Shown here one piece after another: positions 1-7,990 of a DNA stretch of 64,000 nt. Positions within the stretch are counted from its first letter, which is position 1; every line of letters begins with the position of its first letter. The position numbers and the translations under genes were made by a program. Origin of the DNA: Comamonadaceae bacterium (GTDB lineage: Bacteria; Pseudomonadota; Gammaproteobacteria; Burkholderiales; Burkholderiaceae_C); assembly GCA_013297875.1 (NCBI GenBank), contig JAAFIW010000014.1, positions 50,271 to 114,270 on the forward strand, written 5' to 3'. The notes under the pieces were generated by a model. That model made no database searches, was not told the origin of the DNA, and saw only the letters and a program-made list of their open reading frames with translations.

Positions 1-767
1 TGGCAGGCTTTCTGTTTGACAGCGAGGACCATCTGGTTCGCATTGACATGAGCGAGTTCATGGAAAAGCACAGCGTGGCCCGCCTGATTGGCGCGCCGCC
101 TGGCTATGTGGGCTACGAAGAGGGCGGCTATTTGACCGAAGCCGTGCGCCGCAAGCCTTACAGCGTGCTGCTGCTGGATGAGGTAGAAAAAGCCCATCCC
201 GATGTGTTCAATGTGCTGCTACAGGTGCTGGACGATGGACGGCTGACCGACGGCCAGGGCCGCACCGTGGACTTCAAAAACACGGTCATCGTGATGACCA
301 GCAACATTGGCAGCCACATCATTCAGAGCATGGTGGGCCCCAGCGCCTCAGGTGCTGGTGGTAAAGCTTCGCATGACGAGATCAAAGACGCCGTATGGGA
401 TGAGCTGAAAAACCACTTCAGACCCGAGTTTTTGAACCGCATCGACGAAACCGTGGTGTTCCACGCGCTGGACGCGCAACACATTGAACGCATTGCGGTG
501 ATTCAGCTGCGCCTGTTGGAACAGCGTCTGGCCAAGATGGACTTGACGCTACACGTGTCACCCGCAGCCCTGGCCGAATTGGCCAAGGTGGGGTTTGATC
601 CGGTGTTTGGCGCCCGGCCTTTGAAGCGTGCGATTCAGCAGCGCATTGAAAACCCCTTGAGCAAGCTGCTGCTGGAGGGTGCGTTTGCACCCAAGAGCAC
701 CATTGCGGTGGAGGTCGATCCGATTCACGCGCCCGGCGTGTTCAAGTTTGGCACCGCCAGCGCGTGA
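1..767 (+). CDS. clpB: ClpB protein disaggregase, C-terminal fragment
   Basis: The reading frame is open from base 3 and the gene begins before the window, so only about the last 255 residues are present; a full ClpB is about 860. The visible part is the second AAA+ domain just after its Walker A: the aromatic pore loop [13 protein letters not shown], the Walker [13 protein letters not shown], the sensor segment TNIGS-like [10 protein letters not shown], and the small D2 subdomain ending in [16 protein letters not shown]. ClpB works as a cytoplasmic hexamer with DnaK to pull apart protein aggregates. No promoter can be seen, and no clear terminator follows; the convergent pentapeptide-repeat gene starts 15 bases on. 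Confidence 0.95.
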   Translation, partial: AGFLFDSEDHLVRIDMSEFMEKHSVARLIGAPPGYVGYEEGGYLTEAVRRKPYSVLLLDEVEKAHPDVFNVLLQVLDDGRLTDGQGRTVDFKNTVIVMTSNIGSHIIQSMVGPSASGAGGKASHDEIKDAVWDELKNHFRPEFLNRIDETVVFHALDAQHIERIAVIQLRLLEQRLAKMDLTLHVSPAALAELAKVGFDPVFGARPLKRAIQQRIENPLSKLLLEGAFAPKSTIAVEVDPIHAPGVFKFGTASA

Positions 768-781
768 ACCGGATGGGCGGC

Positions 782-1174
782 TTACTCCACAGCGCCGCTG
801 CGATCCACATTGGTTTGGCTGGCGTTCGTCCAGTCCACGCCGCGCAGGTTGGCGCCCGAAAAATCCACGTTAACCAGCGAGGCGTTGGCAAAGCGCGCGC
901 CTTGCAGATTGGCCTTGCTGAAATCCACGTTGGTGAAGCTGTAGCCGCTGAAATCACGCCCCGCCAGGTTGGCACCCGCGTAACTGTGGTTGGTGACCGA
1001 GCGGCTTTTGCCAGCAGGCGCGGTTTTCGCCGTAGTGGCTGGCTTGCCGCCCTCCACGCTGATGGACGAGCCGCCACTGTTCATATTGACCGACCCGTCG
1101 CTGCCAATTCGCATGCTTTGCGCAGACACCGACAGGCTGCTTGCACAGATTGCGAACAAAATCAGATTTTTCAC
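782..1174 (-). CDS. Exported pentapeptide-repeat protein
   Basis: 130 residues beginning at a GTG with GGAG about five bases upstream. An N-terminal signal peptide (MKNLILFAICASSLSVSAQ) predicts export. Residues 65-125 carry pentapeptide-type repeats of the A(D/N)LxG kind, for example YAGANLAGRDFSGYSF, then KANLQGARFANASLVNVDF and GANLRGVDW, which should form a short right-handed quadrilateral beta-helix. The segment 30-60 is Gly/Ser/Lys-rich linker. Function is not known; exported pentapeptide proteins of this size are common in Burkholderiales. It is convergent with clpB. Confidence 0.75.
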   Translation of the reverse strand: MKNLILFAICASSLSVSAQSMRIGSDGSVNMNSGGSSISVEGGKPATTAKTAPAGKSRSVTNHSYAGANLAGRDFSGYSFTNVDFSKANLQGARFANASLVNVDFSGANLRGVDWTNASQTNVDRSGAVE

Positions 1175-1292
1175 GTCAACTCCATCGAAAAATGAAAAAG
1201 CAAGCTTCCCATGGCAATGTGTCAGGCACCCCTTGCCCGGCTGCGCAGTTGTTCAAATTGGTAAACCACTCAGCCTCGCGGGAGGGCGCTGT

Positions 1293-1589
1293 ATGAACCC
1301 CTTGTCATTCGTCTTTCGCTGGGTCTTTCGGCTGCTGCTCTTGGTGGTGGGCTTGGTGTTTGCCGCCAGCCTGGCCGTGGCCTTGATGGTGCTGCTGGGC
1401 CTGTGGAGCGCGCGCAGCGTTTGGGCCCGATTGACCGGAAAAACCGTGCAACCGTTTGTGATGCGCGTGAACCCGCGTGAGGGCTTCGGTCGGGTGTTTC
1501 GAGCCGGGCAGCCGCGCGCAAGGGGCAACCCGAGGGCTCAGGCAGACGTGACGGATGTACAAGTGAAGGAGCCCCGGCAGCAGCCATGA
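1293..1589 (+). CDS. Small one- or two-helix membrane protein, unknown function
   Basis: 98 residues. The start at 1293 has GGAGGG seven bases upstream, which favours it over longer in-frame starts. Residues 4-37 are a continuous hydrophobic stretch (FVFRWVFRLLLLVVGLVFAA and on), followed by a basic, soluble tail with several Arg-Pro pairs. No known domain recognised. The dispersed element begins 8 bases after the stop codon, then the RDD gene follows; the two may be co-transcribed. Likely a real gene because of the strong ribosome site and membrane-protein composition, but function is unassigned. Confidence 0.6.
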   Translation: MNPLSFVFRWVFRLLLLVVGLVFAASLAVALMVLLGLWSARSVWARLTGKTVQPFVMRVNPREGFGRVFRAGQPRARGNPRAQADVTDVQVKEPRQQP

Positions 1590-1596
1590 TGCTCCT

Positions 1597-1647
1597 GAAT
1601 GTATAGCTGCTTGAGCAGTATTGGCATGGGCTGCCAGCCACTTTTCC
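1597..1647 (+). repeat. Dispersed element copy 1, intergenic
   Basis: Contains the exact core ATAGCTGCTTGAGCAGTA followed by the ATGGGCT and CAGCC segments found in the other copies. It lies between the small membrane protein gene and the RDD gene. Confidence 0.85.
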
Positions 1648-1671
1648 TTACAAATCCCATCAGAAAACCAA

Positions 1672-2136
1672 ATGACCCCCGATGAACTCGAATACGTTGG
1701 CTTTTGGCTACGCACCTGGGCCGCTTTGATCGACTCGGTCTTGTTGTTGATCATTCTGGTGCCCGTGCTGCACCTTGTTTTCGGCCCCCAATACTGGGAA
1801 AGCGAAGCGCTGCTGCAAGGCCCGCTGGACTTTTTGCTCTCCTGGGTGTTGCCGGCCGTAGCGGTGGTGGCGTTTTGGGTGTACCGCCAGGCCACGCCCG
1901 GCAAGATGGCCATCGGCGCGCGCATCGTCGATGCGACCACCGGCCAACCGGCAAGCACCAATCAACTGGTAGGCCGCTACGCCGGCTACTACCTGGCCAT
2001 GATTCCGCTTTTTCTGGGCATCATCTGGGTGGCGTTTGACGCGCGCAAGCAGGGCTGGCATGACAAAGTGGCAGGCACGGTGGTGGTGCGCAAACGACGC
2101 GGTGGAGTACAAGCTGTGCACTTCGGGTCGAAATAG
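1672..2136 (+). CDS. RDD family membrane protein
   Basis: 154 residues from the ATG at 1672; a longer frame opens at a TTG at 1621 but that lies inside the dispersed element, so the internal Met is preferred. RDD-domain features are seen in order: GFWLRTWAALIDS with the Arg and Asp, a first helix (VLLLIILVPVLHLVFG), a second helix (FLLSWVLPAVAVVAFWVYRQ), the ATPGKMAIGARIVDA segment typical of the family, and a third helix ending in FDARKQGWHDKVAGT. RDD proteins are inner-membrane proteins of uncertain role, some proposed to transport ions. Confidence 0.85.
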   Translation: MTPDELEYVGFWLRTWAALIDSVLLLIILVPVLHLVFGPQYWESEALLQGPLDFLLSWVLPAVAVVAFWVYRQATPGKMAIGARIVDATTGQPASTNQLVGRYAGYYLAMIPLFLGIIWVAFDARKQGWHDKVAGTVVVRKRRGGVQAVHFGSK

Positions 2137-2206
2137 ACGCGGGCGCAAACGCAAATTCGGGCCACTGCGTATCATCAAATTCCCTTTAACGACCCAGGAG
2201 ATCGAT

Positions 2207-2548
2207 ATGGCCGGATGGTATGAAGTCTCGGAAAACGACAATGGCAAATTCAGCTTTGTGCTGAAAGCGGGCAATGCCGAGGTGATTTTGCGCAGCCAGC
2301 AATATGCTGCGAAACCGTCAGCCTTGGCGGGCATTGCGTCGGTGCGAACCAACAGCCCGCTGGACGAGCGCTACGAGCGGCTGGAGGCCTCTGACGGCAG
2401 GCCTTACTTCAACCTGAAAGCGGCCAACGCCCAAATCATTGGCACCAGCCAGATGTATACCGCTGCAGCTGGGCGGGACAACGGCATTGCGTCGGTGAAA
2501 ACCAACGGACCCAGCACCACGATCAAAGACCTGAGCGCCAAAGCGTAA
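2207..2548 (+). CDS. YegP family protein with two DUF1508 repeats
   Basis: 113 residues; the ATG at 2207 has CAGGAG seven bases upstream. The protein is a tandem duplication: residues 3-52 (GWYEVSENDNGKFSFVLKAG, then SYNGSA-like QQYAAKPSALAGIASVRTN) and 55-105 (YERLEASDGRPYFNLKAANA, then DNGIASVKTNGP). Each half is one DUF1508 unit. The family is small, cytoplasmic and of unknown biochemical function. The gene is followed by a strong hairpin terminator, so it is the end of its transcript. Confidence 0.9.
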   Translation: MAGWYEVSENDNGKFSFVLKAGNAEVILRSQQYAAKPSALAGIASVRTNSPLDERYERLEASDGRPYFNLKAANAQIIGTSQMYTAAAGRDNGIASVKTNGPSTTIKDLSAKA

Positions 2549-2573
2549 ATCTGATTTTTCGTTTCCAATCCAG

Positions 2574-2608
2574 CCGACCGGGTGTGCCCAGCATCCGGTC
2601 GGTTTTAT
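2574..2608 (+). terminator. Rho-independent terminator after the DUF1508 gene
   Basis: CCGACCGG (2574-2581) pairs with CCGGTCGG (2595-2602) and is followed by TTTTATTTT. It ends about 60 bases after the stop codon. Confidence 0.85.
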
Positions 2609-2610
2609 TT

Positions 2611-2670
2611 TGCTATTGAATACATAGCATCTTGAGCAGTAAACACCTGGGCGAAACGACGTTTTCTTCA
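2611..2670 (+). repeat. Dispersed element copy 2, intergenic
   Basis: TGCTATTGAATACATAGCAT leads into CTTGAGCAGTAAACACCTGG, matching the full left and centre parts of the consensus. It lies directly between the terminator and the ferritin-like gene and covers its probable 5' leader. Confidence 0.85.
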
Positions 2671-2682
2671 TATTTTTGCCCC

Positions 2683-4680
2683 ATGACGACTGCCACCGCA
2701 ACCCCACCTTCCCGCGAGCAACTGCTGTACTGGCTGCACGAAGCGGCTGAAATCGAGCACAACCTGATGTGCTGCTACTTGTATGCCGCCTTCAGCCTGA
2801 AAGTTGTGGATGCGCGCTGGAGCACGGCGCAAGCGCAGGCGGTGGCAGGCTGGCGGCGGCAAATCGTCTCGGTGGCGCTGGAGGAAATGACCCACTTGTG
2901 CCTGGTGGGCAATCTGATGAGCGCGCTGGGTGCCACGGCGCATTTCAACCGGCCGATGTTTCCCATTGAATCGGGGCCTTATCCGGCCGATTTTGTGATT
3001 CGGTTGCAGCCCTTTTCGCTAGCCACCGTGGAGCACTTCAAGTTTCTGGAGCGGCCTGTGGCTGTCTCGCTGCACGATGCGCAAGGGTTTGAGCCTACCC
3101 TGCAGTACCACCGAGCCAGCTCGCCCGACCGCCTGAGCCCAGGGCCGCGCGACTACGCCACCGTGGGCCAGCTGTATGCCACCTTGCGCGATGGACTGGA
3201 TGCTTTTGTCCAGGCTTATGGCGAAGCCGCATTGTTTATCGGCAACCCAGCCCAACAGGTTGACGCCAGCCTGGCCCCATTGCCCGGCGTGTGCACCGTG
3301 CGCAACCTGGCAGATGCCCACCAGGCGCTGGACACCATCGTCGCGCAAGGCGAAGGGGCGGGTGCCGAGCACGAAGACTCACATTTTTCCCGCTTCACAC
3401 GCTTGGGTGACGAGCTGGCCACTGCACTTGCGCAAGACCCTGCGTTTGAGCCCGCCTGGCCCGCGGCCACCAACCCGGTGATGAACCCACCGCCCACGCC
3501 CGCGGGCAAGGTGCACATCAGCCACCCCGACATCGCGCGCTGGCTGGACATTGGCAACGCGATGTACACCACCTCACTGCGCTGCCTGTTGCAGGGCTTT
3601 GTGGCCACCGAGCGCGCTGCCAAAGCGCAGTGGCTGGCGGCCAGTTTTGCGCTGATGCGCGCCGTGACGCCAGTGGGGCAAGGCCTGGCAACCCGCCCCG
3701 CCACCTTGCAACCAGACGGGGTTCATGCGGGGCTCACCTTCACGTCGTTGCGCACCCTGGCGGTGCTGCCTGAGACCACAGCGCGCCAGTTTGTGGCCGC
3801 CCGCATCGGCGAGCTGCTGGCCCGCGCGCAGGCCTTGCCGGTGGTGCCGGTGGCGGGTGAATCACCCGATACCTGGTCGAGCGTGATCCGTACTTTGCGC
3901 GCCCAGCAAGCGGCGTTGGGTGGTGCACAAGTGGATTCAGACGCTCCTGTTTTTGTAGCTGCTTCAGCAGATTTTGCAGGGGCTGAATCCGCATTTGGCT
4001 CAAAAATCGCTCTCGCAGCCCCTGATTTACCCACCGCACCCGCCGTGGAAACCGTGCGGGGCCAACACATCACCATTCACTTTGACGGCCAGCGCTGCAT
4101 CCACTCACGCCGCTGCGTGTTGGACGCGCCCATGGTGTTCAAGGCCAACACGCCCGGCCAGTGGATTGATCCAGACAGCCTGTCGGTTGAACGCGTAGCG
4201 GAGGTGGCGCACAACTGCCCGTCGGGTGCCATCACTTACGAGCGCATCGATGGTGGCCCGGCGGAGTCCGCACCGCCAGTGAACACCTTGCACCTGCGTG
4301 AAAACGGGCCCTATGCCGTGCACGCGCCCGTCACCCTGGCCGGGCAAGACGATGGCTTTCGCGCCACGCTGTGCCGCTGCGGCCAGTCGCAGCGCAAGCC
4401 CTGGTGTGACGGCTCGCACGTCAGCGCGCAGTTTCGCGCCACCGGTGAGCCCGCCACCGGCCAGGCAGAACCCCTGGCCGCGCGCGACGGCCTGCTGGCG
4501 GTGCAGCCCCTGCGCAACGGGCCCTTGCAGATCAACGGCAACCTGGAAATCTGCGCGGGCACGGGCCGCACGGTAGCCCGCGTCACCGAAGCCCGGCTGT
4601 GTCGCTGCGGGCAGTCCAAGAACAAGCCGTTTTGCGACCTGTCGCATGTCGCCGCCGGGTTTGAGGCGCCAGGCCAATAA
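2683..4680 (+). CDS. Ferritin-like / mono-cluster ferredoxin / double CDGSH Fe-S protein
   Basis: 665 residues from the ATG at 2683. Residues about 8-235 form a ferritin-like domain of the VioB / iminophenyl-pyruvate dimer synthase type: a helix with EAAEIEHNLMCCYLY and another with LEEMTHLCLVGNLM carry the E-x2-E-H and E-x2-H metal ligands. Residues about 455-530 are a Fer4_19 ([4Fe-4S] mono-cluster) domain (HFDGQRCIHSRRCVLD ... HNCPSGAI). Two CDGSH-type motifs follow, CRCGQSQRKPWCDGSH near 565-580 and CRCGQSKNKPFCDLSH near 640-655, each with the C-x-C-x9-C-x3-H ligands for a [2Fe-2S] cluster. The Ala-rich linker at 421-443 is encoded by a dispersed element. Probably an iron-sulfur oxidoreductase; substrate unknown. 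Confidence 0.85.
   Translation: MTTATATPPSREQLLYWLHEAAEIEHNLMCCYLYAAFSLKVVDARWSTAQAQAVAGWRRQIVSVALEEMTHLCLVGNLMSALGATAHFNRPMFPIESGPYPADFVIRLQPFSLATVEHFKFLERPVAVSLHDAQGFEPTLQYHRASSPDRLSPGPRDYATVGQLYATLRDGLDAFVQAYGEAALFIGNPAQQVDASLAPLPGVCTVRNLADAHQALDTIVAQGEGAGAEHEDSHFSRFTRLGDELATALAQDPAFEPAWPAATNPVMNPPPTPAGKVHISHPDIARWLDIGNAMYTTSLRCLLQGFVATERAAKAQWLAASFALMRAVTPVGQGLATRPATLQPDGVHAGLTFTSLRTLAVLPETTARQFVAARIGELLARAQALPVVPVAGESPDTWSSVIRTLRAQQAALGGAQVDSDAPVFVAASADFAGAESAFGSKIALAAPDLPTAPAVETVRGQHITIHFDGQRCIHSRRCVLDAPMVFKANTPGQWIDPDSLSVERVAEVAHNCPSGAITYERIDGGPAESAPPVNTLHLRENGPYAVHAPVTLAGQDDGFRATLCRCGQSQRKPWCDGSHVSAQFRATGEPATGQAEPLAARDGLLAVQPLRNGPLQINGNLEICAGTGRTVARVTEARLCRCGQSKNKPFCDLSHVAAGFEAPGQ
3946..4007 (+). 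repeat. Dispersed element copy 3, inside the ferritin-like/CDGSH gene
   Basis: GTAGCTGCTTCAGCAG plus the right-hand GGGGCTGAATCCG and GGCTCAAAAAT parts. Read in the same direction as the gene, the consensus TGA of GCTTGAGCA would be an in-frame stop; here it is TCA (Ser). Confidence 0.75.
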
Positions 4681-4718
4681 CGAACCAGACGCATCCGGGT
4701 CAGCCAGTCAATTGCACT

Positions 4719-4735
4719 TGCCCTAGGCTAGGGCA
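4719..4735. promoter_or_regulatory. Perfect dyad TGCCCTA-GGC-TAGGGCA, candidate operator
   Basis: A 7-base inverted repeat with a 3-base spacer centred 33 bases upstream of the alcohol dehydrogenase start. A TTGCAC immediately precedes it (4712-4717). Dyads of this size set between -35 and -10 are typical of MerR-family regulators, some of which control alcohol dehydrogenases (AdhR/NmlR). Regulator identity is inference; no merR gene is nearby. Confidence 0.5.
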
Positions 4736-4759
4736 GACCCATCACCACAGGACATTTGC

Positions 4760-5773
4760 ATGACCACTTTTCACGGCTGGGCCGCCCACGCCAGCGGCGC
4801 ACCCCTTCAACCCCTTTCGTTTGACCCCGGCCCCATGGATGCGGAGGACGTTGAAATCGCCGTGGAGTACTGCGGTGTGTGCCACTCGGACTTGGCCATG
4901 GTGGACAGCGAGTGGTTTCCCACCAACTATCCAGTGGTGCCGGGCCACGAGGTGGTCGGCACCATCGTGGCCGTGGGCCCGCAGGCCAAGGGGCGCGCGG
5001 TGGGCCAGCGGGTGGGCGTGGGCTGGCACAGCAAGAGCTGCCTGCACTGCCACCACTGCATGGGCGGCGAGCAAAACCTGTGCGGCACCCGCCAGCCCAC
5101 CATCATCGGGCGACACGGTGGCTTTGCCGACAAGATGCGTGCGCACTGGAGCTGGGCAATACCGCTGCCGGCAACCCTTGACCCCGTATCAGCGGGGCCG
5201 CTGATGTGTGGCGGTGGCACGGCGTTTTTGCCCTTCGTGGTTCATGGCATCAAACCGACCGACCGCGTCGGTGTGGTGGGCATTGGCGGGCTAGGCCACT
5301 TGGCCGTGAAGTTTGCCAAGGCCTGGGGCTGCGAGGTCACGGCCTTCACGTCAAGCCCGGCCAAACGGCAAGAGGCCTTGCTGCTGGGCGCGCATCGCAC
5401 GGTGTCCAGCGTTGATGTGGCCGAGCTCAAGGCCTTTGCGGGCCAGCTGGACTTTTTGCTGGTCACTGTCGGAGCCACGCTGGAATGGGATGCGCTACTC
5501 GCCACCCTCGCACCCAAGGGCCGCATGCACCTGGTGGGCGTGGTTACCCAGGCCATGAGCGTGCGCACCTCGGGCCTGTTGTCCTGGCAGCGCAGCATTT
5601 CGGCGTCACCCACGCCCTCGCCCGCCATGCTCGGCCAGATGCTGGCTTTTTGCGCCCGCCACGGCATTGCGCCGCAGGTGGAGCATTTCGCGCTGAGCGA
5701 TGTGAACGCGGCGCTGGACCACCTGCGCTCTGGCAATGCACGCTACCGGGTAGTGCTGGATGCGCGGGCCTGA
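4760..5773 (+). CDS. Zinc-dependent alcohol dehydrogenase (CAD/YahK-like)
   Basis: 337 residues, normal for the family. The catalytic zinc ligands are in GVCHSDLAMVD (Cys) and PGHEVVG (His-Glu); the structural-zinc lobe is present as CLHCHHCMGGEQNLC. The Rossmann fold shows GVVGIGGLGHLAVKFAKA with the GxGxxG nucleotide motif. Cinnamyl-alcohol-dehydrogenase-like enzymes reduce broad aldehydes with NADPH in the cytoplasm. The gene stands alone behind a palindromic operator candidate and may respond to aldehydes or electrophiles; the physiological substrate cannot be read from the sequence. Confidence 0.9.
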   Translation: MTTFHGWAAHASGAPLQPLSFDPGPMDAEDVEIAVEYCGVCHSDLAMVDSEWFPTNYPVVPGHEVVGTIVAVGPQAKGRAVGQRVGVGWHSKSCLHCHHCMGGEQNLCGTRQPTIIGRHGGFADKMRAHWSWAIPLPATLDPVSAGPLMCGGGTAFLPFVVHGIKPTDRVGVVGIGGLGHLAVKFAKAWGCEVTAFTSSPAKRQEALLLGAHRTVSSVDVAELKAFAGQLDFLLVTVGATLEWDALLATLAPKGRMHLVGVVTQAMSVRTSGLLSWQRSISASPTPSPAMLGQMLAFCARHGIAPQVEHFALSDVNAALDHLRSGNARYRVVLDARA

Positions 5774-5782
5774 ATTCGCCGC

Positions 5783-5817
5783 CGATACTGCTCAAGCAGC
5801 TATATAAAATGTAGCAA
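5783..5817 (-). repeat. Dispersed element copy 4, intergenic
   Basis: Reverse strand reads TGCTACATTTTATATAGCTG then CTTGAGCAGTATC. Lies just after the alcohol dehydrogenase stop codon, between it and plsY. Confidence 0.85.
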
Positions 5818-5884
5818 TCCAGAGGTGTTCTGCGTCTGAACCGCCCTGGCAAAATCAGCACTTTGCTGCCTTGTTGGAGACATC

Positions 5885-6514
5885 TTGGAATCGATTTACC
5901 CGTTTGTTGCTGCTGTGGTCGCCTATCTTCTGGGCTCGCTGTCATTTGCGGTGATCGTCAGCCGCGCCATGGGCCTGAAAGACCCGCGCACCTTTGGCAG
6001 CAAAAACCCCGGTGCCACCAATGTGCTGCGCTCCGGTAGCAAAGCCGCCGCCGTCATCACCTTGCTGCTGGATGCGCTCAAGGGCTTTGTGCCAGTCTTG
6101 CTGGTCAAGCTGTATGGCAAGCCGTTCGGGCTGGAAGAGGGCAGCATGGCCCTGGTGGGCCTGGCGGCGTTTGTGGGGCACTTGGCACCGGTGTTTTTCA
6201 AGTTCCAGGGCGGCAAAGGCGTGGCCACGGCGCTGGGCGTGGTGTTCGGCATCGACCTGGTGTTGGGGCTGGCAACCGGTGCCACCTGGTTGATCGTGGC
6301 TTACTTTTTCCGCTACTCGTCGCTGGCCTCGCTGGTGGCGGCGGCCTTCGCCCCGTTGTACTACCTGTTTGGCGACCGCATCCAGTGGTATGCCGACAAA
6401 TCAGTGGTAGTGGCCCTGTTTGTGATAGCCCTGCTGCTGGCCATCCGCCACCGCGAAAACATCGAGCGGCTGGTGCAGGGCAAGGAGTCCAGACTGGGCG
6501 GCAAAGCCAAGTAA
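5885..6514 (+). CDS. plsY: Glycerol-3-phosphate acyltransferase PlsY
   Basis: 209 residues starting with TTG (GGAGA just upstream at 5876-5880). Transfers an acyl group from acyl-phosphate to sn-glycerol 3-phosphate at the inner membrane, the first step of phospholipid synthesis with PlsX. The three PlsY signatures are present: GSLSFAVIVSR in the first helix, the GSKNPGATNVLRSG loop near residues 38-51, and the FKFQGGKGVATALG phosphate-binding loop near 101-114. Five hydrophobic segments fit the known topology. The convergent DUF2059 gene ends 18 bases downstream. Confidence 0.95.
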   Translation: MESIYPFVAAVVAYLLGSLSFAVIVSRAMGLKDPRTFGSKNPGATNVLRSGSKAAAVITLLLDALKGFVPVLLVKLYGKPFGLEEGSMALVGLAAFVGHLAPVFFKFQGGKGVATALGVVFGIDLVLGLATGATWLIVAYFFRYSSLASLVAAAFAPLYYLFGDRIQWYADKSVVVALFVIALLLAIRHRENIERLVQGKESRLGGKAK

Positions 6515-6531
6515 AAAGCGCCCTGAATCGA

Positions 6532-7209
6532 TTACTTGCTGGCTGGCTTGGCAGGTTTGGCCGCAGGGGCAGCGGCTGCAGGGGCTTGCTCGGTGACGCC
6601 CAGGCGTTTGCCCACGGTGGCCTCCAGGGCTTTCACTTTGGGCTCGATGCTGCTTCGCGTCTCGGCCACCAGTTTGTCCAGCAGGGCGTTTTGCATGTCG
6701 GTGCCCAGTTGCTGGAATTTGGCGTAAGCGGCCGATTCGAGCACCACCAAGATTTGTTTGAGCTCGTCTTCGGAGAACTTGTCTTCGATGATGGGGCCAA
6801 TGGTAGTAGGCGCCAGCCTCAGCGCGCGGGCTTGCACCAGGGGCACGGCGTCATCGACGTATTTTTTGGCATCTGCACGAATGTCTTTGGCCATCGCAGC
6901 CTGCTTGTCGGCAGGCACGCGCTGACTGATGGCCTGACCGGCACGCTCCAAAATGACAGCAGCCGGCTGCTCAGCCAGGTTACGGGCTACAAATTCAATC
7001 GACGGTGCCTGCAGCTTGATGATGCGGGCAACCAGCTCTTTTTTGGCGGGGCTGGCTGGGCTGGCCGACGCGGCAGGCGAACTCGCAGCCTGGTTTGCCG
7101 TGGTGGCGGTTTGTGCCTGCACAGACCCCGCTACCAGGGCTAGGGCCACCGGCAGCAGGCGGGACAACAGTGTTTTTGCGAAGGTGTGGGTTGGCATGGT
7201 GGGTGTCAC
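6532..7209 (-). CDS. Exported DUF2059-like protein
   Basis: 225 residues. Residues 10-32 are a signal peptide (TLLSRLLPVALALVAGSVQA), so the protein is periplasmic. A low-complexity Ala/Ser/Pro linker (34-55) is followed by a helical region with features of DUF2059 (residues about 110-190, IIEDKFSEDELKQILVVLES ... MQNALLDKLVAETRSSIEPK). An Ala/Pro/Lys tail ends the protein. Start may be Met1 or Met5; neither has a strong ribosome site. Function unknown. It follows lolA in the same direction, with a dispersed element between. Confidence 0.75.
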   Translation of the reverse strand: MTPTMPTHTFAKTLLSRLLPVALALVAGSVQAQTATTANQAASSPAASASPASPAKKELVARIIKLQAPSIEFVARNLAEQPAAVILERAGQAISQRVPADKQAAMAKDIRADAKKYVDDAVPLVQARALRLAPTTIGPIIEDKFSEDELKQILVVLESAAYAKFQQLGTDMQNALLDKLVAETRSSIEPKVKALEATVGKRLGVTEQAPAAAAPAAKPAKPASK

Positions 7210-7251
7210 CGGGTTGTGAAAAAGAAAGATCGCCTGACAGCGAGCCGGAAA

Positions 7252-7310
7252 ATGCTACAACTTCAATAGCTGCTCGGGCTTATTTTATGAGGGCCAGAGG
7301 CCTGAAAAGT
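7252..7310 (+). repeat. Dispersed element copy 5, intergenic
   Basis: ATGCTACAACTTCAATAGCT then GCTCGGGCTTATTTTATGAG and GGCCAGAGGCCTGAAAAG. Lies between the DUF2059 gene and lolA; a diverged core. Confidence 0.7.
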
Positions 7311-7327
7311 TTCCTGTTAGCGTGCTG

Positions 7328-7990
7328 CTAGGGCTTGAGCACATCAACGCCCGCAGGCGGTTTGAACTGAAAGGTTTCGGCAGGCAGGCTGGGGTTGATC
7401 TCCAGCCTAGAAAAGCTCAGCACCGAGCGCTGGCCGAAGCTGTCTTGAATCTCCAGCACGGCCAGTTGGTCGCTGCGCTCGCCGCGCAGGCCAATGCGCA
7501 CGCTTTGCAACTGGCCGTCTTTGGCCTTGGGCGTGGCTTGCACCCATTTCAGGCCGTCTTTGTCAGGTGCGGCTTGCAGCGAAAAGTCTTTTTGCAGCGC
7601 GGCCAGGTTGGGTGCCGAGGCAATCAGTGCTGCGGGTGTGCTGCCCAGGGCGTCAGCCTGCTTGCGCTGAGTGACCTGGTTCAAATCCGCGTCATACAGC
7701 CACAGGGTTTGCCCATCGGCCACGATGCTTTGCTCAAACGGTTTTTTGTATTGAAAGCTGAAGCGGTTGGGCCGCAAGAAGGCAAAGGTGCCGGATGAGG
7801 TTTTGCTGCGGGCGGCTTCGCCGTTTTTTGGAGGGGCTGTCACGACCTGGGTAAAGTCCGCGCGGCCCGATTGAGCGGTCTGAATGAAGGTTTCCAAGCC
7901 TTTCAGGCCATCCGCCCAGGCATACATTGCTGGAGCAGCTACTAAAAAAATAGCAACCAGCGCCTTGAAAAGTGTCTTCATGGTGCTCAT
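7328..7990 (-). CDS. lolA: Outer-membrane lipoprotein carrier protein LolA
   Basis: 220 residues. LolA receives lipoproteins from LolCDE and ferries them through the periplasm to LolB. The mature part matches the family: [58 protein letters not shown] and the terminal [14 protein letters not shown]. The ATG at 7990 overlaps the ftsK stop as ATGA, so the two are translationally coupled; a second Met lies at 7981. Unusually, the hydrophobic core of the signal peptide (residues about 11-26, [17 protein letters not shown]) is encoded by a dispersed element. Confidence 0.95.
   Translation of the reverse strand: MSTMKTLFKALVAIFLVAAPAMYAWADGLKGLETFIQTAQSGRADFTQVVTAPPKNGEAARSKTSSGTFAFLRPNRFSFQYKKPFEQSIVADGQTLWLYDADLNQVTQRKQADALGSTPAALIASAPNLAALQKDFSLQAAPDKDGLKWVQATPKAKDGQLQSVRIGLRGERSDQLAVLEIQDSFGQRSVLSFSRLEINPSLPAETFQFKPPAGVDVLKP
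7914..7957 (-). repeat. Dispersed element copy 6, forming the lolA signal peptide
   Basis: Reverse strand reads TTGCTATTTTTTTAGTAGCT then GCTCCAGCAATGTATGCCTG. It is read in the sense direction; the consensus TGA of GCTTGAGCA is CCA (Pro) here, keeping the frame open. Confidence 0.8.
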
